This document shows positions 1-8,601 of a DNA stretch of 36,058 bases, in pieces (position 1 is the first letter of the stretch; each line of letters starts with the position of its first letter). The DNA is from Gammaproteobacteria bacterium (GTDB taxonomy: Bacteria > Pseudomonadota > Gammaproteobacteria > JABDGN01): positions 1 to 36,058 of the forward strand of contig JABDGN010000010.1 in the NCBI GenBank assembly GCA_013285995.1, given 5' to 3'. A program made the translations under genes and the position numbers. Below the pieces are notes generated by a model. The model worked only from the letters and a program-made list of their open reading frames with translations, was not told where the DNA came from and ran no database searches.

Positions 1-180
1 GTAGCGATAATGAGTAGGCCGGGACACGTGTAATCCTGGTTGAATATGGGGGGACCATCCTCCAAGGCTAAATACTAACTACTGACCGATAGTGAACCAG
101 TACCGTGAGGGAAAGGCGAAAAGAACCCCGGGAGGGGAGTGAAATAGATCCTGAAACCGTATGCGTACAAGCAGTGGGAG

Positions 181-481
181 TCCCGCACTTAAATCACTTT
201 GACGAGGTAAATTATGCATTATGTTTACATGTTGCAAAATCTCGCAGATAAAGATGATTATTACCTTGGATGTACAAGCGATTTGAAAAAACGTTTTGCA
301 TCACACAATCAAGGTAAAAATAACGCGACTAAAAATAAACAATGGCGAATTGTTTATTATGAAGCGTATCTAACTTTGTCTGCAGCAAGAAACCGCGAAT
401 ATCATCTTAAACAAGATGGTCGAGCAAAACGTTTTTTGTTACAACGTATCAAAGAGAGTGCAGAGTGATTTAAGTGCGGGA
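181..481 (+). other. 23S rRNA intervening sequence (IVS) in helix 25, bounded by an 18-bp perfect stem
   Basis: Bases 181-198 (TCCCGCACTTAAATCACT) are exactly complementary to 464-481. Together they replace the short loop between the helix-25 strands GCAGTGGGAG (left) and TGACTGCG (right) that are contiguous in E. coli-like 23S. Long stems of this kind in helix 25 are known IVS sites, where RNase III excises the insert and leaves a fragmented 23S rRNA. Here the stem encloses a ribosome binding site and a GIY-YIG open reading frame, whose stop codon lies inside the right arm of the stem. Excision is inferred from the stem and not observed. Confidence 0.9.
214..468 (+). CDS. Small GIY-YIG nuclease-like protein encoded inside the 23S rRNA IVS
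   Basis: This is an 84-residue single-domain protein of the GIY-YIG superfamily, similar in size to the YhbQ/UPF0213 group. The GIY-equivalent is YVYML (residues 3-7) and the YIG-equivalent is YYLGCT (16-21). The conserved basic patch LKKRFASH holds Arg27 and His31, and the likely metal-binding Glu62 lies in AARNREYHLK. The domain normally cleaves DNA by a single-metal mechanism and is shared by homing endonucleases, UvrC and R.Eco29kI. A good Shine-Dalgarno GAGG (204-207) lies six bases before the ATG, so the frame could be translated from the precursor or from the excised IVS RNA. IVS elements usually carry a four-helix-bundle protein (the S23 family) or no gene. A nuclease suggests homing-type spread into rRNA genes, but DNA cleavage is inferred only from the fold. 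Confidence 0.85.
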   Translation: MHYVYMLQNLADKDDYYLGCTSDLKKRFASHNQGKNNATKNKQWRIVYYEAYLTLSAARNREYHLKQDGRAKRFLLQRIKESAE

Positions 482-973
482 TGACTGCGTACCTTTTGTA
501 TAATGGGTCAGCGAGTTACTCTCAGTAGCGAGGTTAACCGAATAGGGGAGCCGTAGAGAAATCGAGTCTGAAAGGGCGTTAAGTTGCTGGGAGTAGACCC
601 GAAACCAAGTGATCTAGCCATGACCAGGATGAAGGTGCAGTAACATGCACTGGAGGTCCGAACCCACTGTCGTTGCAAAGCCAGGGGATGAGTTGTGGCT
701 AGGGGTGAAAGGCTAAACAAACTTGGAGATAGCTGGTTCTCCTCGAAAGCTATTTAGGTAGCGCCTCGTGTATAACTGTTGGGGGTAGAGCACTGTTTCA
801 GCTAGGGGGGCTTTAGGGCCTTACCAAACTGATGCAAACTCCGAATACCAACAAGTTCAGCACGGGAGACACACGGCGGGTGATAACGTCCGTCGTGAAA
901 AGGGAAACAACCCTGACCGTCAGTTAAGGTCCCAAAATCATAACTAAGTGGAAAACGATGTGGAAAGGCACAA

Positions 974-1035
<62 letters not shown>

Positions 1036-1742
1036 GAGTCGGTCTGCGCGGAAGATGTAACGGGGCTAAGTTATGTACCGAAACTACGGGTTTACACCTA
1101 AGGTGTAAGCGGTAGAGGAGCGTTCTGTAGGTCTGCGAAGGTGGGTTGAGAAGCCTGCTGGAGATATCAGAAGTGCGAATGCTGACATGAGTAACGATAA
1201 TGCGGGTGAAATGCCTGCACGCCAATAGTCCAAGGTTTCCTGCTCCACGTTAATCGGAGCAGGGTGAGTCGGCCCCTAAGGCGAGGCAGAGATGCGTAGT
1301 CGATGGGAAACGGGTTAATATTCCCGTACTTAGATTTACTGCGATGGGAGGACGGAGAAGGTTAGGTTAGCCGGGTGTTGGTTGTCCCGGTTGAAGTATG
1401 TAGGCAGAACAGTTAGGCAAATCCGGCTGTTCGTTAATGTCGAGATACGAGTACGAGCTCTTTATTGAGTGAAGTAACTGATACCATGCTTCCAAGAAAA
1501 GTCCCTAAGCTTCAGGTAAGTCTGAACCGTACCCAAAACCGACACAGGTGGACAAGTAGAGAATACTACGGCGCTTGAGAGAACTCGGGTGAAGGAACTA
1601 GGCAAATTGGCACCGTAACTTCGGGAGAAGGTGCGCCGGCGAGGGTGAGAGGATTTACTCCTTTAGCTTTTGCCGGTCGAAGATACCAGGTGGCTGCGAC
1701 TGTTTACTAAAAACACAGCACTCTGCAAACACGAAAGTGGAA

Positions 1743-1777
<35 letters not shown>

Positions 1778-1812
1778 TAATTGATGGGGTTAGCGAAAGC
1801 GAAGCTCTTGAT

Positions 1813-1904
<92 letters not shown>

Positions 1905-2332
1905 CGATGGCCACACTGTCTCCACCCGAGACTCAGTGAAATTGAAATCGCTGTGAAGATGCAGTGTACCCGCGGCTAGACGGAAAGACCCCATGAACCT
2001 TTACTATAGCTTTACATTGAACTTTGAACTTGTCTGTGTAGGATAGGTGGGAGGCTTTGAAGCTGTCGCGCTAGCGATAGTGGAGCCAACCTTGAAATAC
2101 CACCCTGATAATTTTAAGGTTCTAACCTAGGTCCGTCATCCGGATCGGGGACAATGTATGGTGGGTAGTTTGACTGGGGCGGTCTCCTCCTAAAGAGTAA
2201 CGGAGGAGCACGAAGGTACCCTCGGCATGGTCGGAAATCATGCTATGAGTGCAAACGCATAAGGGTGCTTAACTGAGAGACCGACGGGTCGATCAGGTAC
2301 GAAAGTAGGTGTTAGTGATCCGGTGGTTCTTC

Positions 2333-2386
<54 letters not shown>

Positions 2387-2415
2387 ACCGCCCAAGAGTT
2401 CATATCGACGGCGGT

Positions 2416-2493
<78 letters not shown>

Positions 2494-2659
2494 TGGTACG
2501 CGAGCTGGGTTTAGAACGTCGTGAGACAGTTCGGTTCCTATCTACCGTGGGCGTTGGATATTTGAGAGGAGCTGCTCCTAGTACGAGAGGACCGGAGTGG
2601 ACGACCCTCTGGTGTTCCGGTTGTCACGCCAGTGGCATTGCCGGGTAGCTATGGTCGGA

Positions 2660-2695
<36 letters not shown>

Positions 2696-2873
2696 CCCTC
2701 AAGATAAGATATCCCGAGAGTTTAACTCTCCTAAAGAGCCGTTGTAGACCACAACGTTGATAGGTTGGGTGTGTAAGTGCTGTGAGGCATTGAGCTAACC
2801 AATACTAATTGCTCGTGAGGCTTGATCATATAATATTAAGTGGTTTTTAGAACCATGATTGAGGAATGTAGAA

Positions 2874-3093
2874 GTAGGTCGGTTTTTTGTAGGGGCGGGG
2901 CTTGACCCGCCCGAAAGACAAGCCGACAAACTAAATCTACAAACCAAAACTCTATAATTAAATTGATTAAGTGCGAATATACAAATATATTTTGCAATCA
3001 GCTTTACCTTAAAGTTAAACAGTATTCGTCATTCCCGTGTAAACGGGAATCCAGTAGAATAATTAGGACGGGCCGCTCGCGAGCGGCGCCTAC
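2874..3093. repeat. 23S-5S spacer with three REP-like palindromic elements
   Basis: The spacer between 23S and 5S contains no tRNA. It holds a nested palindrome at 2874-2927, where an outer GTAGGTCGG...AAGCCGAC stem encloses a GTAGGGGCGGGG...CCCGCCC hairpin. A GTCATTCCCG...CGGGAATCCAG hairpin follows at 3028-3054, and a GGGCCGCTCGCGAGCGGC hairpin with a CTAC end lies at about 3069-3093. The same three families recur in the protein-coding intergenic regions of this window. Nothing else was found in the spacer. Confidence 0.75.
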
Positions 3094-3117
3094 TGATGAT
3101 TCTATGACAAACGTCTT

Positions 3118-3236
3118 TGCCTGACGGCCATAGCGAGCGTGAACCACCTGATCCCATCCCGAACTCAGAAGTGAAACCGCTTAGCGTCGATGATAGTGTA
3201 AGGTCTCCTTATGTGAAAGTAGAACACTGTCAGGCT
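3118..3236 (+). rRNA. rrf: 5S ribosomal RNA
   Basis: The 119-base gene starts TGCCTGACGGCC and ends CTGTCAGGCT, so the two ends pair. The loop segment CCGAACTCAGAAGTGAAACC is that of gammaproteobacterial 5S. It is the last gene of the rRNA operon and is followed at once by an intrinsic terminator. Confidence 0.96.
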
Positions 3237-3247
3237 TTTTATCCAAA

Positions 3248-3275
3248 CCCCGCTAATGCAAATTAGCGGGGTTTT
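3248..3275 (+). terminator. Intrinsic terminator of the rRNA operon
   Basis: CCCCGCTAAT (3248-3257) pairs with ATTAGCGGGG (3262-3271) around a GCAA loop and is followed by TTTT. Practically the same hairpin recurs at 4454-4477 and, with changes, at 6489-6512. Confidence 0.9.
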
Positions 3276-3332
3276 CTTATGTTTATATAAGAGATAACAC
3301 TACTATAAAAATTTTAAAGTATCTCTCATCTT

Positions 3333-4208
3333 ATGCCACATCAGATCTATCTCTTAATAATCTTAATTTATGCTGGCTATCACATAGGTAGACTAATTTT
3401 TTTCTATTTGAAAAGCGCGCAAGCTATTCAAAATGCGCCTGCTTTTAAAATTCGTTATGCCTCACAAGAATATGTAAAATTATTAGGAACAATTGAAGCT
3501 TGTGGGGACTTAGTGACTGCTCCGCTGACAGGCACCTCTTGTTGTTGGTATCAGTACATTATTGAGCGCCGTCGTGGATATCGCTGGTCGCCGATCCTGA
3601 TCAAGAATAGTGACCAATCGTTTTTGCTTAGTGAAGAGGGCTGTGAATGCCTAATCGTGCCACCCTATAACACGATTACTGATGGAGGTAAAATCAAACG
3701 CCAAGTAAGCAAAACTATTCCTGAGAATTTGCTACCAAAACAGTTGCTCGCAACGTCAATGTTTTCACAGCGTGGCTTGTTCGGTTGGCGCACTAAATAT
3801 CGCATTACAGAAACATGCTTTTTCCCAGGTGATACGGTATATGCGTTAGGCTTATTTCGTATCATTTCTTTATCGGATGACAAACCGTTTGGAGCTGTCG
3901 ATCAAAATTCTCTAGTTGGCGCGCAGCCCTCTTCTGCTGCATCAAAAGTAAAATCAGCTAATAAACTTTCAGCTCTTAAAACGACTATGTTAGAAAAAGT
4001 GTGGACAAAAATTCAAGATTATAAAAAATCGCGTGGCATCACAAGCCAACTAGTTAACTTACTTATCGCGCCGGATATGCCTTTGCAACCTTATGTTTTA
4101 TCTTCTCGTCCGTTGAATCTGCTCGCAAAACGGTACAGATTACTGGCCTTTTTCTGGACGTTAGTTATTCTATTTAGTGGGGTTTTTTATGTGCAATGTT
4201 TATCGTGA
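3333..4208 (+). CDS. GIDE-domain membrane protein (E3 ubiquitin ligase-like)
   Basis: This 291-residue protein has an N-terminal membrane segment (about residues 5-27, LLIILIYAGYHIGRLIFFYL) and a C-terminal one (about 272-289, LLAFFWTLVILFSGVFYV). Between them lies a soluble part typical of the GIDE domain: GTIEACGDLVTAPLTGTSCCWYQYIIE, then W..I....S..FLLS..GCECLIVPP. The same domain occurs in eukaryotic mitochondrial MUL1/MAPL beside a RING finger. Bacterial members keep the two-membrane-helix GIDE core but lack the RING, as here, so ubiquitin ligase activity should not be assumed. No strong Shine-Dalgarno sequence is seen before the ATG. The gene stands alone between the rRNA terminator and a small lipoprotein gene. 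The domain call is fairly sure, the function unknown. Confidence 0.75.
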   Translation: MPHQIYLLIILIYAGYHIGRLIFFYLKSAQAIQNAPAFKIRYASQEYVKLLGTIEACGDLVTAPLTGTSCCWYQYIIERRRGYRWSPILIKNSDQSFLLSEEGCECLIVPPYNTITDGGKIKRQVSKTIPENLLPKQLLATSMFSQRGLFGWRTKYRITETCFFPGDTVYALGLFRIISLSDDKPFGAVDQNSLVGAQPSSAASKVKSANKLSALKTTMLEKVWTKIQDYKKSRGITSQLVNLLIAPDMPLQPYVLSSRPLNLLAKRYRLLAFFWTLVILFSGVFYVQCLS

Positions 4209-4326
4209 GAAACACCCTCAAAGAAATAAAAAATATTGGATAATTTTCAGTGCAGTGTCTATACCCACACGGTGCTTGCAGCGTTTTTTAGGTTAAAAGT
4301 AATTACGTAATAAAAGGTAAACAAAT

Positions 4327-4425
4327 ATGTCTAAATCAATCGTATTAATCTTAAGTTGCTGCGCCATGCTTTTTCTATCAGCCTGCTCCATGAGAATGGG
4401 TTCGGATGTTAATCCTAAAACTTAA
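4327..4425 (+). CDS. Very small lipoprotein (32 residues)
   Basis: The ATG is preceded by AAAAGG at a suitable distance. The protein reads MSKSIVLILSCCAMLFLSAC followed by SMRMGSDVNPKT. The basic start, hydrophobic core and LSAC lipobox with Cys20 are typical of lipoproteins processed by signal peptidase II, leaving a mature peptide of 13 residues. Size and shape resemble entericidin-type peptides, but no sequence match to them is claimed. A strong terminator 29 bases downstream supports a genuine short transcript. Confidence 0.65.
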   Translation: MSKSIVLILSCCAMLFLSACSMRMGSDVNPKT

Positions 4426-4453
4426 TGCTGGATTTTTTAGCTCGAAAAAGTAA

Positions 4454-4483
4454 CCCCGCTAATGCAAATTAGCGGGGTTTTTT
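4454..4483 (+). terminator. Intrinsic terminator after the small lipoprotein gene
   Basis: CCCCGCTAAT (4454-4463) pairs with ATTAGCGGGG (4468-4477) and is followed by seven or more T residues. The stem-loop is identical to the rRNA operon terminator at 3248. Confidence 0.9.
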
Positions 4484-4514
4484 TATGTAAAAGCGTTATC
4501 GGAAAGTGTACAAT

Positions 4515-4836
4515 GTTTATCGAAGCGTGTAGGTCGGTTTACGAGAGTTTCGCGATCAGCGAAACGACCAAGCCGACAGCCCATCTACCAGTATAATGTT
4601 TATCGAGGGGCGTAGGTCGGTTTACGAGAGTTTCGCGATCAGCGAAACGACCAAGCCGACAACCCATCTACCAGTATAATGTTTATCGAGGGCCGTAGGT
4701 CGGTTTACGAGAGTTTCGCGACTAGCGAAACGACCAAGCCGACAGCCCATCTACCAGTATAATATTTATCGAGGGGCGTAGGTCGGTTTACGAGAGTTTC
4801 GCGATCAGCGAAACGACCAAGCCGACAGCCCATCTA
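4515..4836. repeat. Four tandem copies of an 83-bp palindromic intergenic repeat
   Basis: Units begin at 4515, 4598, 4681 and 4764 with exact 83-base spacing; the last unit is cut short at its right end. Each starts GTTTATCGA (ATTTATCGA in the last) and contains GTAGGTCGGTTTACGAGA, then the perfect hairpin GTTTCGC...GCGAAAC, then CCAAGCCGAC, so the outer GTCGGTTT and AAGCCGAC also pair. The units differ at only a few bases, for example ATC against CTA in the inner loop of the third copy. The array fills the gap between the upstream terminator and the hdc gene, ending about 15 bases before the hdc ATG. It contains no coding sequence. Confidence 0.92.
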
Positions 4837-4850
4837 AACGAGATATCAAA

Positions 4851-5936
4851 ATGCTAAATACCAGACTCCAAAATAAATACGAAAATTTGCTCAAGCTGAA
4901 AAAAACCTCCTTGGGTTACCCACCAAATAATAATATTCATTATCACGATTTAGCACCGTTTTTGGATATGTGCCTCAACAATTGCGGCGATCCATTTGCC
5001 AAAGAAAGTAATTATCAACTCAACACGCATGATTTAGAATGTGAAGTGATTGATTATTTTGCCAAGCTGTATCAGCAGCCAAAAAATTATTGGGGTTATG
5101 TTTCTTCTGGCGGCACCGAAGGCAATATTTTAGGTGTACACTTGGGCTTGGCCCATTATCCGAATGGAATTGTTTACTACAATCAAGCCAGTCATTATAG
5201 CGTTCGCAAAGCCATTACTTTAACGCGTGCCAAAGGAGTAGAAGTCGCCGCACAAGAGAAAGGTGAAATGGATTACGCTGCGTTAACACAAGCACTCAAA
5301 CAACACGCGCATCTACCGGCCATCATTGTGGCCAATATTGGAACCGTCATGACCGGTGCGATTGATGATATCTTTGCCATCAAAACCTGTTTAGCAGAAG
5401 CTGGCATCCAAGATTATTATCTGCACTGCGATGGCGCTCTGCATGGTGCAATTTTACCGTTTCAGGACAGCCCAAAAAAATTTACGTTGGCTGATATTGA
5501 TAGCTTAACTGTTAGCGGTTACAAATTAATCGGCGCACCATTTCCCTGCGGAATTTTTTTATGCCAACAACAAGCACTGAAAAATTTTCATGAACATGTG
5601 GAATATATTTATAACAGCGATCCCACTTTAACCGGTTCACGCAATGGATTTACCGTACTCGTATTTTGGAAGAAATTTTTTCACGATAATAATTTACCAG
5701 AAATTGTCGCAAGTAATATCGAGAAAGCCGATTATGCGATTAAAAAATTTAAAGCAGCAGGTATCCAAGCTTGGCGACATGACCACTCTCACATCGTGGT
5801 GTTTCCCAAACCCAATCAAGCGATTGTTAAAAAATGGGCTTTAGCAACCCAGGGCGATATTGCGCACATCATAACCGGCGCGCATGTTGATAAAAAAATG
5901 CTGGATGATTTCATCGCGGAAGTCGCGGCACAATAA
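4851..5936 (+). CDS. hdc: Histidine decarboxylase, PLP-dependent
   Basis: This 361-residue enzyme of the group II PLP decarboxylases converts L-histidine to histamine and CO2. It resembles the Gram-negative enzyme (about 378 residues in Morganella) throughout: NNCGDP near residue 44, WGYVSSGGTEGN at about 81-92 (phosphate-binding region), QASHYSVRKA with the cofactor-stacking His, HCDGALHG near 193-200 with the Asp that contacts the pyridine nitrogen, and SGYKLIGAPFPCGI with the Schiff-base Lys225. The C-terminal GDIAHIITGAH motif is also typical. It has no signal peptide, so it is cytosolic. No histidine/histamine antiporter lies beside it, which is unusual if the role is acid resistance. 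The four palindromic repeats directly upstream must be part of, or very near, its 5' untranslated region. Confidence 0.9.
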   Translation: MLNTRLQNKYENLLKLKKTSLGYPPNNNIHYHDLAPFLDMCLNNCGDPFAKESNYQLNTHDLECEVIDYFAKLYQQPKNYWGYVSSGGTEGNILGVHLGLAHYPNGIVYYNQASHYSVRKAITLTRAKGVEVAAQEKGEMDYAALTQALKQHAHLPAIIVANIGTVMTGAIDDIFAIKTCLAEAGIQDYYLHCDGALHGAILPFQDSPKKFTLADIDSLTVSGYKLIGAPFPCGIFLCQQQALKNFHEHVEYIYNSDPTLTGSRNGFTVLVFWKKFFHDNNLPEIVASNIEKADYAIKKFKAAGIQAWRHDHSHIVVFPKPNQAIVKKWALATQGDIAHIITGAHVDKKMLDDFIAEVAAQ

Positions 5937-6006
5937 AAATGGCTGGAGTTTGATTTTTTGTTTATTAGTTCTATAATATTCAAACATTTTAATCCGGAGA
6001 ACAAAC

Positions 6007-6468
6007 ATGAAACTTCAAACCATACTAAACAAAGCACCGCCCTTGGTGGCAGCTTGCTTGGCCGCGGCAATATTGTCGGCCTGTACCGTAACCGGCGGCT
6101 CGCAAGAAACTATCATTAAAACCGTTGATACTGAAACGTTAGCCAATGGCACAGAAGTACAGTGGGGTAATATTCAACCTACTACAGCCTGGGGATGTAT
6201 GGCTGTTGCCAATACTCATTATCGGTGGAGTATATTAAAATCAGAAGGTCAATTCACGTCTCTGAATGCAGATATGGGTGGTACCAAAGCGTTGAAGAAA
6301 AAAGCGCTTGCTTATGCCAGTGCTAATAATCTGAAGATCAATTATATTTACTATACCACACCAACCACGATCAGTGGCGTTGCCGGATCTGCAGCCAATG
6401 AGTTGGTTAACCCCTATGCTTACGCATATTATTATCAATGTCAGACGATCAACCCGCCTAAATCTTAA
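6007..6468 (+). CDS. Lipoprotein of unknown function
   Basis: This 153-residue protein has a lipoprotein signal: basic start, hydrophobic AAILSAC with the lipid Cys at residue 26, then a mature domain of about 128 residues. The mature part contains two further Cys (in WGCMAV and YYQCQT) that could form a disulphide, and many Tyr near the end (NPYAYAYYYQC). GGAG before the ATG gives a good ribosome binding site. I do not recognise the family. The gene ends against a terminator shared with the convergent phosphodiesterase gene. Confidence 0.75.
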   Translation: MKLQTILNKAPPLVAACLAAAILSACTVTGGSQETIIKTVDTETLANGTEVQWGNIQPTTAWGCMAVANTHYRWSILKSEGQFTSLNADMGGTKALKKKALAYASANNLKINYIYYTTPTTISGVAGSAANELVNPYAYAYYYQCQTINPPKS

Positions 6469-6488
6469 TCAGTGTTTGGGGTACGTAA

Positions 6489-6517
6489 CCCCGCTAATGA
6501 AAATTGGCGGGGTTTTT
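6489..6517. terminator. Intrinsic terminator between convergent genes
   Basis: CCCCGCTAAT (6489-6498) pairs with ATTGGCGGGG (6503-6512) through one G-T wobble and is followed by TTTTT. It is a variant of the hairpin at 3248 and 4454 and separates the lipoprotein gene from the convergent gene on the minus strand. Confidence 0.85.
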
Positions 6518-8466
6518 CAATTCCGTACTGCCTTGGCAAAATCAAAATATGTGTAAGCATGGCCCTGGTTATCGGTTAACTGTTTAGTTTGCAGCAAAAT
6601 AGTGTAAGTGGTTTTTTGCAATACCACTTGATTTAAGCTATCCAACATTTGCAAATCAACAGCGCGCTTTATCGGTTGAATAGCAACTGCTTTTACTTTG
6701 TAAACGGTTTCAGTATTACCTTGCAATGCTTCACGCAACACACGGCCATCAGTGTTTGGCAAATTCAATTGTAAAAGATACGCGATGGTAGGCGCCACAT
6801 CGACATTGCCGCTCGGTAATTGATCGCGATACTGCTCACGAAAATCCGGGCCACTCGCAGCAAGAAAATTATGTACATCAATCGGGCTAAACGTGCCATG
6901 CATGCCGCGGCTGTTAGCTAAATCCGAAAATTCGATACCGGGCAAACCATTAATTTTCGTTTGTACATCATAATTAAAGCTCACAATAATATCGGGCGAG
7001 CGACCCAGCGGATTCATGATGTTCACAGCCGACATCGGCAAAGTGCCGGCGATGTTTTGATAGTATTTATCATCGATAAACACCGGCCCATATTGGGTAT
7101 GGCTTTGTAAAAAACGTGTCACTTTAGTGACTAATTTTTTATTGTGTGACGGAATATAAAAATATTCGCTGCCGCCATTTTGCGCGATGATGATCGCATC
7201 ACGCGGTAATTTTTGTGGCACCCAATAAGCCGGCGTCGTGTAAGCTTGTCCCGCTTCACCACACGCAGAACCATCTTTATCGGTGAGTGTTGGGTATAAA
7301 TTATTGCCATCGGCTTTAATGCCGGATAACACCGGATTATAACGACAGCCTTCGCCATCATACGCATGAAAACCCGCTGCATCTAATAAAGGTGCGGTGC
7401 GAATTACGCCGGATACCGAATAACCATTCGGATCAAGTTGACCGACATTGCCATTTTGTACAGTGCGCAAGGGATACTGACTCACCGGACCTGACACATG
7501 ACTGTGCGCATGATCCGAAACAATAATAATATCAGTTGAATTTAATAGCCCTAATGTTTTTAATTTGGCTTGCAATTGGCCGAGCATTTTATCGTTGCTG
7601 GCTAAGGCGGCTAAATAATCAGCGGTACCAGGACCATAAGCATGTTCAGTCGTATCAGGATTACGCATCCAAATCACGGAGAGTTGCGGATTATCTTTCG
7701 GCAAAATTTCGTTGAGGTACACTTGCATCATGTACTCGTTGGCTTTTGAGTAAGGTGAACCCGATGCATCGGTTGGATCCGCCGTCACGCCATCTTGCAT
7801 ATAAACAGTAACACCTGCGCCGGTGGGATTGCCATTATTTGTGGCTAAGCTTAATTCGCCAGCGGGAAATGCATTCGGCGTTAATTTTGGTAACGCATAA
7901 GCATCCGCTTGCAATTGTTTGGCAAAGCTTAAAGGGTAAGCGTGCATTTCATCGAATACAATGCCAGCCTGTTTATAATCTTGTAAAAATGCCGGGCCGG
8001 ATTTTCCCACGGCAGCAGTTGTCATGCCGGCTTGTTGCGCTGCGTGAAATAAAGTCTGCACAAGAATTAATTCATCGCTGTCTAAATCTTGTAGCACTTT
8101 ATAATCTTCAGTAAACACCGGTTGTTGAAAATCGATAGGCTTGTTCCATGCATCGTTACCCTGAACTTTGTTATCCCATAAAGTATTACCAAAAAATCCA
8201 GTTTTACCGGCAAAATCACCGGTGGCAAAACTGGCGGCATTCATCATGGTAAAAGTTGGATAACTCGAATGTTGATCAGTAAATTGCACGCCTTGCCGCA
8301 TAAATTTATATAAGTTCGGCGTGGTTTGTTGCGTCACCGAATCAGGCCGCAAACCATCCCACACGTAAATGATGATGTGTTTATTGGGAGAAGTTACGGC
8401 AAAACCAGCACAAGAAAAAAGCGTTAATAAAACGATGGCAAACAGCGAACTATATTTTTTAAGCAT
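6517..8466 (-). CDS. Secreted alkaline-phosphatase-superfamily phosphodiesterase
   Basis: This 649-residue protein has an N-terminal signal peptide (about 1-24, KKYSSLFAIVLLTLFSCAGFA), so it acts outside the cytoplasm. The metal-binding scaffold of the nucleotide pyrophosphatase/phosphodiesterase and phosphoglycerate-mutase-like group is complete: Asp37 in YVWDGLRPDS, the likely nucleophile Thr73 in YPTFTMMNAAS, DTTEHAYGP giving Asp and His, VSDHAHSH giving Asp-His, and the late His in GMHGTFSP. It probably hydrolyses a phosphodiester or phosphomonoester of a nucleotide or lipid headgroup; the substrate cannot be told. An FSC sequence near residue 19 might be read as a lipobox, but cleavage after FA fits better. 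The gene is read alone, convergent with the lipoprotein gene. Confidence 0.85.
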   Translation of the reverse strand: MLKKYSSLFAIVLLTLFSCAGFAVTSPNKHIIIYVWDGLRPDSVTQQTTPNLYKFMRQGVQFTDQHSSYPTFTMMNAASFATGDFAGKTGFFGNTLWDNKVQGNDAWNKPIDFQQPVFTEDYKVLQDLDSDELILVQTLFHAAQQAGMTTAAVGKSGPAFLQDYKQAGIVFDEMHAYPLSFAKQLQADAYALPKLTPNAFPAGELSLATNNGNPTGAGVTVYMQDGVTADPTDASGSPYSKANEYMMQVYLNEILPKDNPQLSVIWMRNPDTTEHAYGPGTADYLAALASNDKMLGQLQAKLKTLGLLNSTDIIIVSDHAHSHVSGPVSQYPLRTVQNGNVGQLDPNGYSVSGVIRTAPLLDAAGFHAYDGEGCRYNPVLSGIKADGNNLYPTLTDKDGSACGEAGQAYTTPAYWVPQKLPRDAIIIAQNGGSEYFYIPSHNKKLVTKVTRFLQSHTQYGPVFIDDKYYQNIAGTLPMSAVNIMNPLGRSPDIIVSFNYDVQTKINGLPGIEFSDLANSRGMHGTFSPIDVHNFLAASGPDFREQYRDQLPSGNVDVAPTIAYLLQLNLPNTDGRVLREALQGNTETVYKVKAVAIQPIKRAVDLQMLDSLNQVVLQKTTYTILLQTKQLTDNQGHAYTYFDFAKAVRN

Positions 8467-8482
8467 GGTTAGATTCCCTATC

Positions 8483-8588
8483 TGTAGGGGCGGCTCGCGA
8501 GCCGCCCATGTTTTTAAATCTTTTGTCGGCTTGGCGCTACGCGCCGTAAGCCGACCTACTTGCTGGATCCCCGCATGCGCGGGGATGA
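8483..8588. repeat. Cluster of three palindromic repeats upstream of the phosphodiesterase gene
   Basis: Three different hairpins lie side by side: GTAGGGGCGGCTCGCGAGCCGCCC (8483-8506), GTCGGCTTGGCG...CGCCGTAAGCCGACCTAC (about 8525-8559), and CTGGATCCCCGCATGCGCGGGGATGAC (about 8562-8588). Each represents a separate repeat family found elsewhere in this window. Confidence 0.8.
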
Positions 8589-8601
8589 CGATCCACGTAG
8601 T

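Noticed and set aside
4515-4836. CRISPR-like array of regular repeats
   Set aside because: The whole 83-base unit is repeated with no variable spacers, units are internally palindromic, and no cas gene is near.
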